From Corylus avellana (lineage: Eukaryota; Streptophyta; Magnoliopsida; Fagales; Betulaceae), in contig NC_081549.1 of assembly GCF_901000735.1 (NCBI RefSeq), positions 8,543,410 to 8,607,409 of the forward strand: a DNA stretch of 64,000 nt, written 5' to 3'. Made by a program: the position numbers and the translations under genes. Under the pieces are notes generated by a model. The model saw only the letters and a program-made list of their open reading frames with translations, was not told the origin of the DNA and ran no database searches. The stretch's first letter is position 1, and each line of letters begins with the position of its first letter. Positions 1 to 11,647 of this stretch are shown here, in pieces.

Positions 1-430
1 GGGAAAATCTGTATCTATACAGTTCTGTAGAGATCTATATATAAAGCCTAAAGACCTCTAGTCTAGTTAGAACTCAATTACATTGTAAAATAGACCTAGA
101 AGCTGTGGGCCGTCCAGACGGTAAGTGGGCTCGTCCGGATGGGGCTTGTAAAACATGGGAAACTAAGTTCACATAGAAGGCTGTTTGGACAGGGAGTATG
201 TCCATCCAGACGAGGCTTAGGGCAACATCGCTTCGACATTACTTTGCAGCGTCTCTTGGCGCAGCGTGTCTTGACGGCTTACAAACGAGGCTCTTGGGTT
301 TTCATGTTTGTCTATCTCGTCTGTACGGCTTGCAGACGAAGGTGCAAACGAGGCTCTCGGGAAAAAGACACTTTGCAGCACTGATGTCCGTCCGGACAGC
401 TATGCATCCCGTCCAGACACCCATGTGATT
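1..430. repeat. CpG-palindrome array, possible LTR fragment
   Basis: A run of degenerate repeats built on the core CGTCC(A/G)GACG, for example at 111-120, 132-141, 202-212 and 390-397 (GTCCGGAC). A second repeated unit, CAAACGAGGCTCT, occurs near 282 and 346. A TATA-like stretch (TATATAAAG) lies at about 39-47. The two small open frames here are by-products of the repeats. This resembles the promoter part of an LTR cut by the window edge, because two other LTR families in the window have the same kind of array. The LTR ends are not visible, so the assignment is inference. Confidence 0.45.
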
Positions 431-515
431 TTGGCACTTAGAACACCATTGGGATCACCAAAATTTTAGCCAACAATATACAACTACCATTTACAAGTCT
501 TCGTTGCACGGGCTA

Positions 516-732
516 GCATCCTGAATTTTGTTGAAGTACTATAAAAAATAAAAAATAAAAAAAATAAAAACTACAGTATATGCGTTCTAATTTTTTCAAC
601 GGGCCAGATTTTATTTCACTTTCTTTTTCTCATGAAAAACTTGAAATTAAATCTGAACCGTTGAAAAATATAAAACACATATGTTGTATTTTTTTTTTTT
701 TTTTTTACAGCATCTAGCCAAATCTAGCATCC
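516..732. mobile_element. Palindromic MITE
   Basis: The two halves are inverted copies. The left arm (GCATCCTGAATTTTG, then TATGCGTTCTAATTTTTTCA) pairs with the right arm read backwards (GGATGCTAGATTTGG, then ATGTGTTTTATATTTTTCAA). A/T runs separate the outer and inner arm segments. There is no coding capacity. I could not fix a target-site duplication, so the superfamily is open. Confidence 0.5.
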
Positions 733-1031
733 ATTACATTCGCTCTTCATCATTTTTCTCAAGTGGATTTAATTAGTTGGTTAACTTATATGATAAAGAC
801 AATGTGAGTTGGAGGCTCCAAGTTCTCCTTATATGAGCATATATATATGATTTGTAAATTCTTGCTCATTCCAATGAATTACAATCCAATTCAATCCATC
901 TTGAATGAGTTTGGGTTGACTTAACTATTTACCAAAGGAGTCATGTTCAAGTAATCCAAATCAAACCCATTTTTTGATTTCTAATCAACAAACAATCTTG
1001 AATAGGTTTTCTTTAAAATAAAAATAAAAAT

Positions 1032-1172
1032 GAGTAATGCTATGTAGTAGACTACTACAAATTTGCCATACAACTTTAAGATCTAACAGTGAAAAAACTA
1101 AGGGATTATTTTCATTGCCACATCATCCAATTGTATGACAATCGTATAACAGTCAATTAAATATCATTACTC
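1032..1172. mobile_element. Short MITE with GAGTAATG ends
   Basis: The left end GAGTAATGCTATGTAGTAGA matches the reverse complement of the right end (GAGTAATGATATTTAATTGA), and the similarity continues about 44 bases to CATACAA on both arms. It is 141 bp long with no open frame. Ends of this type occur in plant MITEs. No clear target-site duplication is visible. Confidence 0.6.
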
Positions 1173-2865
1173 TTTCATTGAGTATTTTCGTTAGACACAT
1201 TGTATGCTGGTGAGCTCCTAACTGAGGTGGAGCATTTTCTCATAAATAAACCTTTCACCTTATACAAACTAAGTCCAAAATCAAAACCAAACACAACATG
1301 CCCCTATCATGGTGAAACATTTGAAGCATGTAAATTTAGAGTTAGGTAGTGGCAGGAGGAATTGAATCTTACATTGTAGGCTCTCTCTAGTGCCCTAGCC
1401 TTTGGTACACAAAATCGTGTGCAACCCAAATTTTTGTTGATTTCTCAAAATATTGGTTAAAATAAACACAATTTATTTGTGTCACAGGTAGCGTAGAAAC
1501 AAATGAAGTGCACACAAATGTCTCCTATGAGACCAAAGATGAAATGTAGAAGATGAGGTAGATAATTACTTGACGGTTTCATATAATGCCCGGTAAAAGT
1601 CAGCTAAGTTCAATACCTTCGCATTTGAAAAATGGGAATCAAAGCATTTTTCTATAATGGGACGAATTTCTTTGGCATTCTTTTCAACACTTCCTACATG
1701 AATATCAAAAAAGGTTATTGATAATTAATGGTCTATTCAAAAACTATAAAAAATATTAGAAAAAATCAAAGTTATCCACAACCCAAGCATACAAATATTG
1801 CACAGCTGATTTCCTATATGAGACAAGTTCTACATTTGGACAATTCTTGAAATGTTATTCACTTCTTGCAATTTTTGACACGACTTGCAAAATTAACATG
1901 AACCCAAAACAAAATTAGCGGACTAGAGTTGAGGGATCTCACTCATTTAAGTATACAGGTCAAGTTAGAGTGAACTATATCGTCTTATACTTATGTATCA
2001 ACATGACCTGAACCATGAGATTTAAAAATCATGAGGTAGGATCGTTCATAAGACCACCCTAAATCATAATGAAGGAAATACCAAAATAGCATTCATTTCG
2101 AAAACAATTTATCCATCATTCACTAGCTACATATCATGGCTATCATAATTAAAAAATAAAAAATGATGAATTGTAAATGTGCTCATTTGCTAATATCTTA
2201 AAACAACCAGAGAGAGATAGATAGATAAAGAGTAATGGTACCGGAAGAAAATTTCTTGAGAGAACTACCCATCTTTCTCTTCTACTTTGAAATGGTTGTG
2301 ACAATGGAGGATGGGGTTACAAAAAAATCGACAAGAAATGAACTTTATATGTTTTATCTTATCCAAGGAATAACAAGACTTGCCTGGTGAAAATGGCATG
2401 TTCCATTTCTTGGGGAAGAAGTAAAGCCTAAGTCTTTCCAGACTAATTGTAGGAAAAAATTTGGAAAGGACATTCAATTTAATTCTCAAGTTAAAGGACC
2501 ACATTCAAGTTAATATAATTTTAGGAAATGCTAGCTCCTCTGGAGTGTATGTTTTTAAGGCTTCTTATTTCACACCAATGAAAACATTTTTTCACTCCTG
2601 TAGTAGGTCTTGTATTCAATACACAACATTTACATTACAAATCTTACCACATGGAAAATATGACTAGTATTTAAGGGCTTACATTACAAAACTTCAACTA
2701 CCTCTTAATCACCCAGCTCCCTCTAAAGTGGGATAGGAGCTAAGATTTATTTGGGTACCTTCTATTTATAACGCCCCTAATGTTAAACCGATTAATTCGA
2801 TTAAGTTGGAGAGAGTTATTGGCAATACCTCCAGACCAATTAACTAGTAGATCGGTGGCTTGGCG
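1173..2865. other. AT-rich stretch without a recognised gene
   Basis: Only short open frames of 60-80 codons occur, with no recognisable domain and no splice-linked continuation. I see nothing beyond AT-rich DNA and short purine runs. Confidence 0.6.
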
Positions 2866-2993
2866 ACCACCCTATGGCTCTTGTGGTGGCTCAGCGGCCA
2901 CCCCCATGGGCAGCCACCCCAACAGGCCTGGGGGTGGCTCACCAGCCACCCCCATGGCCTATGGGGTGGCCGGCGAGCCACCCCTAAACCACC
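2866..2993. repeat. GC-rich GGTGGC/GCCACC palindromic core
   Basis: A sharply GC-rich block in AT-rich surroundings, made of alternating GGTGGC and GCCACCCC units that can fold back on each other. The open frames here (98, 64 and 61 codons) come from this composition on both strands and are not genes. The same type of core occurs at 32236-32290, 49118-49197 and 62660-62930. It is probably the middle of a miniature transposon whose ends I could not define. Confidence 0.6.
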
Positions 2994-3460
2994 CTTTTTT
3001 TTTTTTTCCCTCAAAACGACTTCGTTTTGGGGGGGCATTTTTTAAGTTGATTTTTTTTTCTAAAAGGGCATTTTAGTAACTTGACCTTGCCAAAACGATG
3101 TAGTATTGAATTTTTCATCCTATTTGACAGTAATGACTAACAGAGTGACCAAATTATAACAAGTTGGTAGTTTTGGGGCTACTTTATCCCTTTTTGAAAA
3201 TTAGGAGGCTCAAAAAGAAAATGGCTGGTAGTCTCGGCGGCTAAATTATATTTTTCCCTATAATATATTATTAACAATCACGAATAATGGAAGGACTCAA
3301 AAAATATTAATTAGCGCCTATATCAAGGAAGCTTAAACTACTCTTTCATATTGTAAGGTAGCTAACGTCAGTAATTTGACAGGACTTGGTATAAGGCAGT
3401 AGTCCTCTTTTCTTTTCTTTTCTTTTTGACAGCTATGGCAAGAGCTGCCCATTAGTTCGA

Positions 3461-3539
3461 TGGATCCGGATCCCTCACATTAGTAAGAAATATGAGATTT
3501 TCATTTTTCTATTCTCAGCATTTAGATGAATCCAAGGAT
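3461..3539 (+). mobile_element. Left terminal inverted repeat of outermost element
   Basis: This stretch begins TGGATCCGGATCCC and is matched in inverted orientation at 32386-32464, for about 78 bases of good similarity (shared AGAAATATGAGATT, TATTCTCAGC and GATGAATC). The outer flanks of both copies are TTCGA (3456-3460 and 32465-32469). The retroelement nest therefore appears to sit inside one short terminal-inverted-repeat element. The junction with the LTR at about 3540 has lost the element interior and the first part of that LTR. Confidence 0.6.
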
Positions 3540-5627
3540 CCGAGAGACCTCAGCGGAAGACTTTCTAAACTATAGGAATATAGAGCATTACATAGACAAC
3601 CACACATTCATACACTAGAGTAAACAAAATACCTCATAATATAAAGATAGTCATCAAATGTACCGGTCATCAGACCATCATCAAATAAGGTTACAGCCCA
3701 TAATATAATTGTCTTAACAAATGCTCAACATATCAAATCCTAACTTTAAGTAAAGCAAGAGAGATAACAATCTTGATCATATCAGCTCGGGTGGTTCCTC
3801 CATCAATCCACATAGAATGTAACCAAACTAGATCCAAGTCCCCAAAAACTACTCGAATCAAATCCTGCGCGATCACCCATGTCTGCTCTAAAGGCATCTC
3901 CGTCTAAGCTACCTAAACCGCGGAATTATTCGTAATGGAGAGGGAAAAACATAAAACAAAGGGGTAAGTCTAAAGACTTAATGAATGTCAACGCATATAA
4001 TGCCCATGCCAGTTTTTGTAATGAACTCTGGTTTTTATAAAGTAGACAATAGTTCCATCATGACAATTTATCATAGATGTGATATAGATATATGCTATAT
4101 GCATATGATATAAAGTAACAATCATAGTTCAACAGTATATTCTACCCGAGATACCCTTTCTCATTAGGGATAGCGCTGTCCCGAGGGACCTGTAATACAA
4201 TGCTGGTGCCCCAACCATTGTACGCTACCGTACATCCCATTAGTGGCACGACCGAGTCCTACCTCGGGTGGCCCACACAACTAATGATATATGTCCTATA
4301 GTAACCAACCATTAGGGAATGGCTACGTCTGGTCACGAAACCATTGGATCGAAAGCCCATATAACGATATACAACATTTTACCATAAAGTTAACATGTAT
4401 AGTAAACCCCATGGCTATTATACCGCACGTACCGGTGTATCATGTCATACGATGCAACTTATCTTGTCTGTATTTTACATGCATACTTTTTACAAGTCTC
4501 ACTTTGTTAATATATTCAGCACAACGTTTTTCTCAAAACTGTTAGAGTTCATGTGCAACAAGTGTAAATTGTGAGAGTTGCAAATATACATGTTTTGATA
4601 TACAAAATAGTCATGTAGTCATGGAAAATAACAGTGAAAATTATGTGAGTTAAAACTCACCTAGGTCGATTTAATCCTCCGAATATCCCTCCAACATGTT
4701 CGGGTCTTCCAAATCGGTGGAAAACCTTCTATTAGTCCTAATTCCACTAAAACAACCTTATAACAAGAAAACTAGAGCTATCGGACAGTTGATCAAAATA
4801 GCACTCTCTGGAATGCTTTGGACCATACATCCAAGCTCGATGCTGTACGTCCACTCCGAAGGATTTTAGGTAGAACCTCATTTTGTTCACTCATCCTCCT
4901 ATCCTCCTAAATTGACTTCAAGGGCTACCAAAAAGGCTTCTAAGATTACCTATCTCAAAATAATGCCTCAATGCATAAGAAAACACATTAAATCAAGATA
5001 AACTACTAAACCATCAAGATTAAAGCTTAACCTAGCTAGAAACCTAAAACCAACAACTAGGCTAACAATTAAATAACATAACATATAAGAAACGAACTAC
5101 GCTTAAGGATATTACCTCCTTGAAGCGAAACTTCAAGAACCTCATTTCCTTCTCCACCAAAACTCACAAAATCTCACAAAACACACTCACACAAAGTTCT
5201 AGGAGCCTGGGGGCGTACATGAACTTGTGAGAGTGAGGGGGGGTAGGAGGTATTTATAGCAGAGGGCGCTACCAACTTCTCCAAAAAGTAGCGAACATCC
5301 AGGTACTATTGGGGCGTATGTCCAGTACTATTTACATAGCGGTCCAAAGGCTGTATTATACGTCCAGGTATTAACCAAGAGGTATTCCAAAAGTAGCATA
5401 CGTCTGTGTGGTCTGCAGCATACGTCCGTGTACTATTGATAGAGTACAGCGTACTATTGACAGCGTACGTACGGTGGTCCCCATGCGTACATCCGCCAAC
5501 CCTAGCGTACGTTCGGTTTGAAAGTTTAAATTCCCAAAACGCCCCTCTAGTGGTCTTTATTGACCCAAAACTCCAATTAACCCTCTAACAAAGCGACCTA
5601 AGCTTAGTTAATTATTTGGACACTACA
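3540..5627 (-). mobile_element. LTR copy A of the outer Ty3/gypsy family
   Basis: It aligns with the right LTR of the outer element (15423-16452 joined to 31380-32235): the same order of blocks, the same CTAAGCTTAGTTAATTATTT near the end, and a final CACTACA. The first 110-120 bases (TGTAACGACCC...) are missing. Element orientation is minus. Read on that strand, an array of CGTACG-type motifs (about 5285-5520) lies just before a TATA box (complement of TATTTATAG, 5251-5259). Divergence from the other copies is considerable, so it is old. The small open frames inside are not genes. Confidence 0.75.
5285..5520 (-). promoter_or_regulatory. ACGT/GTAC motif array upstream of LTR TATA box
   Basis: Repeated GCGTACGTCCG, CGTACGTACGG and related words with ACGT or GTAC cores, directly upstream of the LTR TATA box on the minus strand. 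ACGT is the core bound by plant bZIP factors and GTAC the core bound by SBP-box factors. Binding here is inference. Matching arrays lie at about 5700-5930 and 31885-32130. Confidence 0.5.
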
Positions 5628-7240
5628 CTTAGGTAGCTTAGTTAGAAAGTTAATTTAGGCTTTGGGTCACTAGGAACAGCTGGAAGGGCATTTTGGGAAT
5701 TTAGACTTTCTAACCATACATACGCTCTTATGTTTAGTGAGAACGTACACCTGGGAACCATCGTACATACGCTCTTGTTTTTAGTGAGGACGTACTCAGG
5801 GGGACCACTGTACGTACATTGCTTTTTTGGATAACCCTTGGATAATACCCGAACGTATGATGCAGCTTTTGGACCACTGAGTAAATAGTACTGTACGTAC
5901 ACCCCTATAGTACCGTATGTACGCTACTTTTCAAAATATCCTGTAGTGCCCTCAGCTTTTTCCCATCGAAAAACCCTATATGAGTGTTTTGTGAGTTCTT
6001 GGAGGAGAATGAGAGCTTTCTTGGAGATTTTGCTTTAAGGAGGTAATCTTCTAAGCTTAGTTTATTCCTTAGTCGTTATGATGTTTAAGTGCTTTTCATA
6101 GTTAGCTTAGTTAGTAGTTTCGAGCTTCTAGTTATGTTGTTGCCTATAATCTTGATTTAAGCATGGGTTAGCGTTTAATTCTTGTTGGGCATATTTCATT
6201 TTGTATGGAAATGTTGTTTTGAGATAGAAGGTGTCCTAGGAATCCTTTTGGTAGCTTTAGAACCAGTTTGGGAGGATATGAGGACGGTTAAAGCAAATGA
6301 GGTTCTACCTGAGCCTTCTAGGGGGACGCGAGACCGGACGTACTGCCATGGACCTGGACGTACGGTCAAAATTGACCCAGGGAATGCCACTTTGGCCAGT
6401 CATCCGATAGCCTCTGTTTTCATATTCTATGTTCATTTTAGTTGGATTTAGAACTAATGATACGTCTTTTCTCAGTACTCAAGGTTATAGAGCCTCATAG
6501 GGATTTTATGGAGGAGCCTTGCGACCCAGGTTAGTATAAACTCACATGGATGCTTATTGTTACTATTCCAGCATTGCATGTTTATTTTATATATATCAAA
6601 CATGCATATTTTGCAACTTTTATGAAATACATTTTGGAACTACTGTGAACTCTCTTTTGTGAAAACGTATGTTAATTAACAAGATAATGATGAGATTTGT
6701 AAAAGCATGCATGTAAAAGACGAATAAGATTAATTGCATCGTATGACTTGGTACATCGGTACATGCAGTTAACTTTTATGGTCAAATGTCTGTGTGTGGG
6801 CTTTGGATCCAATGTTATTCGTGATTGGCGCAGCCATTCCCTAATGGTTGGTCACTACAGGGTGGACATCACTAGTAGCGTGGGCCACCCGAAGCCGGAC
6901 TCGATTAGGCTGCTAGTGATAGACGGTAGTGTACAATAGTCAGGATACCTACATTGTATTATAGGTCTATCGGGATAGCGCCAACCTTGCTAAGAAGGGG
7001 TAATATCTCGGGTAGACTATACTGTTGAACTATGACATGTTACTCATGATTATAAGCATATATTATATCTATATTGCATTCTTGATAAAATGTCATCTTA
7101 TAATGTTGAATATGCTTTATAAACAACTGAGTTCATTATTTAATGACAGGCACTTCATGTGCATTTATACTCACTAAGTCATCGGACTTACCCTTGTATT
7201 ATTTTCCTTTTTTCTCCATATGTACAACTATGATGTTATA
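5628..7240 (+). mobile_element. LTR copy A' of the same family, inverted
   Basis: Reverse-complement relative of copy A, joined to it head to head at about 5627/5628. The motif array (about 5700-5930), the block around 6960-7040 (complement of GTCTACCCGAGATA and GTTCAACAGTAT) and the end near 7200 (ACTTACCC) follow the LTR order in the opposite direction. Both ends are truncated: the first 35 or so bases and the terminal GGGTCGTTACA are absent. It lies directly against the RT fragment that follows. Confidence 0.7.
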
Positions 7241-7246
7241 GATAGT

Positions 7247-7922
7247 TGGCCTAGTCCATTCCACTACCGCCTTGACCTTCTCCGAGTCCACGGCTACACC
7301 CTAACCAGAAATCACGTGCCCAAAACTCGAACTTCTCAAGTTTAGCGTAAAGCTACTCCTTTCAAAGCCTCTCTAATGCCTTCCATAAAGGCTCTTTATG
7401 CTCCTCCGGCGTCCTCAAAATGTCGTCAATGAAAACCACGATGAACTGATCTAGATAGTCATGAAAGACTATGTTCATCATGTCCATGAAGACAATTGGC
7501 ACGTTAGATAGTCCGAAAGACATAACTAAAAACTCGTAATGTCCATAACAAGTTCTGAAGGCCATCTTACAAATGTCATCTTCCTTCACCCTCACTTGGT
7601 GATAGCCTAATCACAAATCAATATTAGAAAACCCGCGCACTCCTTGTAGCTGATCTAACAAGTCATCAATCCTTGGCAAAGGATACTTGTTCTTAATCGT
7701 GACCTTGTACAGCTCGTGATAGTCGATGCACAATCTCATCGATCCATCATTCTATTTTCATCAACAACATCAGCGCTCCCACGGTGATGAATTAGGGCGA
7801 ATAAACCCCTTATCCAACAACTCTTGAAGATGTTCCTTCAACTCTGATGGTGCCATCCTATATGGTGCCTTCGATATAGGATTAGTGTCTGGCACGCACT
7901 CAATCCCAAATCCCACCTCCCT
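7247..7922 (-). pseudogene. Ty3/gypsy reverse transcriptase fragment (outer element)
   Basis: The minus strand encodes a broken RT. The open part at 7362-7595 contains the palm motifs FGLSNVP and VVFIDDIL, the DD pair being the catalytic aspartates. Further 5' on that strand, frames with stops encode RT fingers ([20 protein letters not shown], about 7810-7880). Downstream, SEKVKAVVEW near 7270 marks the thumb. Frameshifts and stops interrupt it repeatedly. RNase H and integrase are missing; the sequence passes straight into LTR copy A'. Upstream on the same strand come protease and gag of the same element. Confidence 0.85.
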
Positions 7923-8520
7923 TTACGGCAGCAATCTAGAGTAGTCTGTTGAAAAAACAACTGGGTAGTCCCGCACCATAGGGATATCTTGCAGGTCCTT
8001 CTTCACTTCCTTCGCCGGGGCGATGACGAATGCTAAAAACGTTTGCCCTCCTCCAAGCATAAGCTTCCTAGCCCGAACGGCCAAAATAGTAGGAGGTAAA
8101 GACCTCACTCGTGATCCAACGTATGTAACTTCTCCTTCTCCCCATGGCTTAAGCGTAACTTGCTTCTAAGTGCAGTCGATAACCGCCAAATGCCACGCCA
8201 ACCAATCCATCCCGAGAATAACATCGTAACTATTCATAATGAGAACAACTAAGTTTGCAGGAAGTACTCTTCCATAGATGCTAACAATGCATCCACAAAC
8301 TACACGCTTATAGACTACACTTTTGTCTACAGGGGTAGTTACAGCAAGACCAGGTTCCAAAGTTCGTATTACAAGTCTAGACAGTCTTACAAACATAATA
8401 GATATGAAAAAGTGGGTTGCCCCTGAATCAAACAAAACTAAAGCTTCAAATCCAAGTATAGGGACAATACCTATCATTACTCCTGATCCTCCTTCCGTCT
8501 CTCCTAGAACAAGCGTGTAA
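7923..8520 (-). pseudogene. Retropepsin-like aspartic protease of the outer element
   Basis: The open stretch 8166-8477 (103 codons) has the retroviral-type protease signature LFDSGATHFFIS with catalytic D in D-S-G, and the later YDVILGMDWL motif typical of Ty3/gypsy proteases. In an intact element this enzyme cleaves the Gag-Pol polyprotein. A linker toward RT follows (7923-8108) with MVRDYPVVF. Frame breaks separate it from RT and from the gag zinc knuckle at about 8520-8620. Confidence 0.85.
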
Positions 8521-8770
8521 ACTCATGTTGACGCCAAAGGCTTCTGAGCACTTCCTTTGCCCACGTAGTCCTTGCTAAAGTGACCAAATTGCTTGCACTA
8601 ATAGCAAGTCCCGGTCACCATTCTACAAGGTCCCCAATGAACCCTGTTCCATTTCTGGCACAATTCCGGCGTCTGACTATTCTGCTACGGGGCCTAAGGG
8701 TTGTTGGAGGTACGTCCTTATGACCTCTAGGGTGGAAAGCTCCCCACCGCCATCCTTTTAGCTGGCCTGA
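8521..8770 (-). pseudogene. C-terminal gag with degenerate zinc knuckle, cut by an insertion
   Basis: The minus strand at about 8560-8620 reads as YYCKQFGHFSKDY, a damaged CCHC nucleocapsid knuckle. It stops at 8770, where the gag-only LTR element begins. The rest of gag resumes on the other side at 14458. CCTGA (8766-8770) and CCCGG (14458-14462) may be a decayed 5-bp target duplication. Confidence 0.65.
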
Positions 8771-10153
8771 TGATAAGTGTCAAATATTGCATACTTGGAC
8801 CCCTTTATTTACATTAGTTAATCTTTTAGCTGTGTCGTTATTTAATATTTTGTGTTAGTTTTGTGTTTTTAATGTTTTGTAGGTCATTAAAGAAAACTAC
8901 AGCTTCAAAGGAAAAAATGAAAAGTTTGGAAGAAAGCATACTTTGAAAAGACCGAAATGATGTGGTTAAGTTTAACCAAATCCAAGAAAATGTTAAATCG
9001 GATTAAAGATCAGATTAGATAAGATTTCGGAATGGATTCAAATTCAGATTCTGTACACATCTCAGTATTTTGACCATAACTTTTTGTTCAAATATCAAAT
9101 TGAAGTGATTTAAGCGGCATTGGAAATTCAACTCAAAATACTATAGTTCATTGTGAAATAGGATTTTCCTAATTCGGACGGTTACTATGCCAAAATTGCC
9201 CCGAAATTAAAGGACACAAATGTGGACGAATCCTATTCCGATTTCAGATTTCTATTTTGACTGGGAGACAGAACTTCGAATTATCTAGGTTTAATAGGGC
9301 TTTTAGGACTTTCCTAAGCCTATAAATAGACCTCTTTGCATTCAAGAAAAGATATAGAATTCCAAACAGCAAAACTCTATTGTTTTTCTCTTTTTAGTTT
9401 ATGTTTTCTTTAGATTTAGATTTTATTTTTATGTGGAGTTAAATTTTCAACTAAGGTTGGGGATGAAGCCTCACCGATGAAGAACATCAATACGTTCATG
9501 TAAGTCTTTATTTATCTGATTTTATTGGGTTTAATATTTCAATTGTTTTACTTATTTTCAATGTGTGGAGTGATTCTTGGATATCTTTTGTGATTCAATG
9601 ATACACTTGATGATTTAAGATAATTTCACATAATTGATTGCTTGATTTTATTTGCCTAAATAATTGGATACCCCTTGTGATTTGTTCTACGGATACATTT
9701 GGTGTTTCAATTAAGATTAGATATCTTTTGTGATTTATGGATACATCTGATGATTTAATTGATATTGAATTTCTTATGTGATTTGTGCAATGAATGGATA
9801 CATGAGATGATTTTGATTAATTGTTTGAAGCATAATAAAACATATTTAAGATTTTAATTGTGAGAACTTCAGATTAATATTGATAAACATGAAAGTATGT
9901 TATTATGATTCGATGAGTGTGAATTCTCAAACCTTAGTATTTTATCTCTTAGTTTATTTTAATTAGTTTATGTTTGTCTTTTAATTTTTACAACCAAAAT
10001 CAAAACCCATTTGGAACTAGATTAGGATTTAATTAGTTTAGATATAAATTGCTCTTTCAAAAAAACAATTCTCTGTGGGATCGACCTCGCACTTGCAATC
10101 CATTAAACAACAATCGATTTGTTCACTTGCGAGTTAAATAAATTTGTACAATA
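8771..10153 (+). repeat. 5' LTR of the gag-only element
   Basis: 1383 bp, paired with 13073-14457 (1385 bp) and colinear along the whole length with scattered substitutions. It begins TGATAAGTGTCAAATATTGC and ends near TTTGTACAATA before the primer site. A TATA-like motif (CCTATAAATAG) lies near 9319. A series of GGATAC/TGATGATTTAA words around 9570-9800 forms a loose internal repeat. Confidence 0.85.
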
Positions 10154-10159
10154 AGTTTT

Positions 10160-10177
10160 TGGCATCGTTGCCGAGGA
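10160..10177 (+). promoter_or_regulatory. Primer-binding site, tRNA-Asp type (degenerate)
   Basis: TGGCATCGTTGCCGAGGA lies 6 bases after the 5' LTR. It matches the complement of the plant tRNA-Asp 3' end at 15 of 18 positions; the Athila-like element here has the perfect version. Confidence 0.75.
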
Positions 10178-10463
10178 ATTGCTCAATTTTTGAAACAAAT
10201 TTATTTCTAAATTAGTTTTATTCTTCTACTAGTTATAATTAGGATTCTATTTTTTTGCAATTTGTTTTGTTTTATTCGTGTTACTAATTTTTTTTTTTAA
10301 AAAAAAAAAAGATTTTTCTTGTTGTTTTTTGTTTTGTTTGGCTTGTTTTACAGTTTTGCCGTAGCACCTTCCGCACATCAGCGCGATCAAGCGACTCACA
10401 GCAAAGGCAGCAATTCCGTAGATCTTTGCCAAAAAATTTATTTTTTCAAATGGTTAATGTTTT

Positions 10464-11647
10464 ATGTGGGATATCTGCATGCTAAAAAGTGAGGGGGGAA
10501 GCATTAATTTTCATTTTAATGATTTTAATCCCTCTCCTAGTTATAGGACACCAGCTCCTACCAACTATCCTCAAAATTTTAACCCACATAAACCATGTTC
10601 ATATTGTTTCAATCCTTATCATGAAGAAAACAATTGTCTAGATCTACAAGCTGAGCTCAACAACTTATGGGACAAATTAGACCAAATCAAAGCAGCTAGA
10701 TCTAACTTTTCATATGAACAAATGAACACAGTTTCTCCAACCCGTGGTTTGATTCAAATTTCAATTGTTATAACCAGGACTGGAGCAACCAATCTGATTT
10801 CTCAAGATTAGCTCAGGCTACAAGAAATTATGCTCATCAATTTGATGAATTGCACCATTCAGAATATCCGTAGTTCGATCATCAAGCTCAATCTCCTGTT
10901 TATCACTCTACCACTCAAGTGCCATAGCCTGCACCACAGTCATCACTGGAAGACATGATGAAAGCATTCATGCAATCAATGGATAAGAACATACAAGATA
11001 TAAAGAATACTACCATGAGAAATTCCCAAGATATACAAAAGCTAAAAGGTTTCACCAATCAAGCCATACAGGAGATGAGGAATTCCAACATGGCTAACAA
11101 TAGAGACATACACGAACTTAAGCAGGCCTTGACCAAGATAGAAGGACAGATCGGTCATCTAGTTGCTGACTTAAACAGAATAGAGGAAGAAGAGCTTCAA
11201 AGTCAGCTGATGGCTGAAAGGCACTACATGATTGATGAGGATGATTCCGAAAATTCTTATCATGAGCATGCCCAAGTCACCATCACACTTGAGAGTGGGG
11301 AAATTGTGGATAACAAAGAGGAGGAACAGAAAGAGGAGCAAATTGAGCACCATGAGAACAGTGAGCCACCAATAGATCCTGATCTACCCAGTGACATGGA
11401 ATCGAGTACTGAAGCTCCTGCCTACATCACTGTCCCTCTTGAGACACATCAAGAGCCCAAAGCTTCATCGCCTGAAAGCCTCAAAGAGCCATCTTATGTC
11501 AAGATATTCAAGGACTTGTGCACACAAGCACACAAATTTAGGAACCACTTTCCTAAGAAGATCCTTCGAAGCAAGCAATTCTACATAAGATGGCGAAACA
11601 TCCTTCTAGAGAGGTATGAAGTTTTGAAGAAGAAAGGGTGGAAGTGA
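10464..11647 (+). pseudogene. Gag remnant of the gag-only element
   Basis: Two open pieces, 10464-10811 and 10955-11647, with stops and a frame change between them. The first holds a well-spaced CCHC knuckle: C45, C48, H53, C58 (CX2CX4HX4C, CSYCFNPYHEENNC), which binds RNA in nucleocapsid proteins. The second starts MMKAFMQSMDKNIQDIKN and has repeated NS/NT-M-N-N-x-D/A-I units like a coiled-coil spacer, then an acidic stretch. Its order matches gag of the Athila-like element (ETMKAFIQS... repeated MANTQAI units, SYAKFLKDL). It ends in WRNILLERYEVLKKKGWK. No pol follows. Confidence 0.8.

Noticed and set aside
2780..3076. Overlapping open frames on both strands in a GC-rich block
   Set aside because: Their sequence follows from GGTGGC/GCCACC repeats; no domain is present and the block recurs elsewhere as a transposon core.
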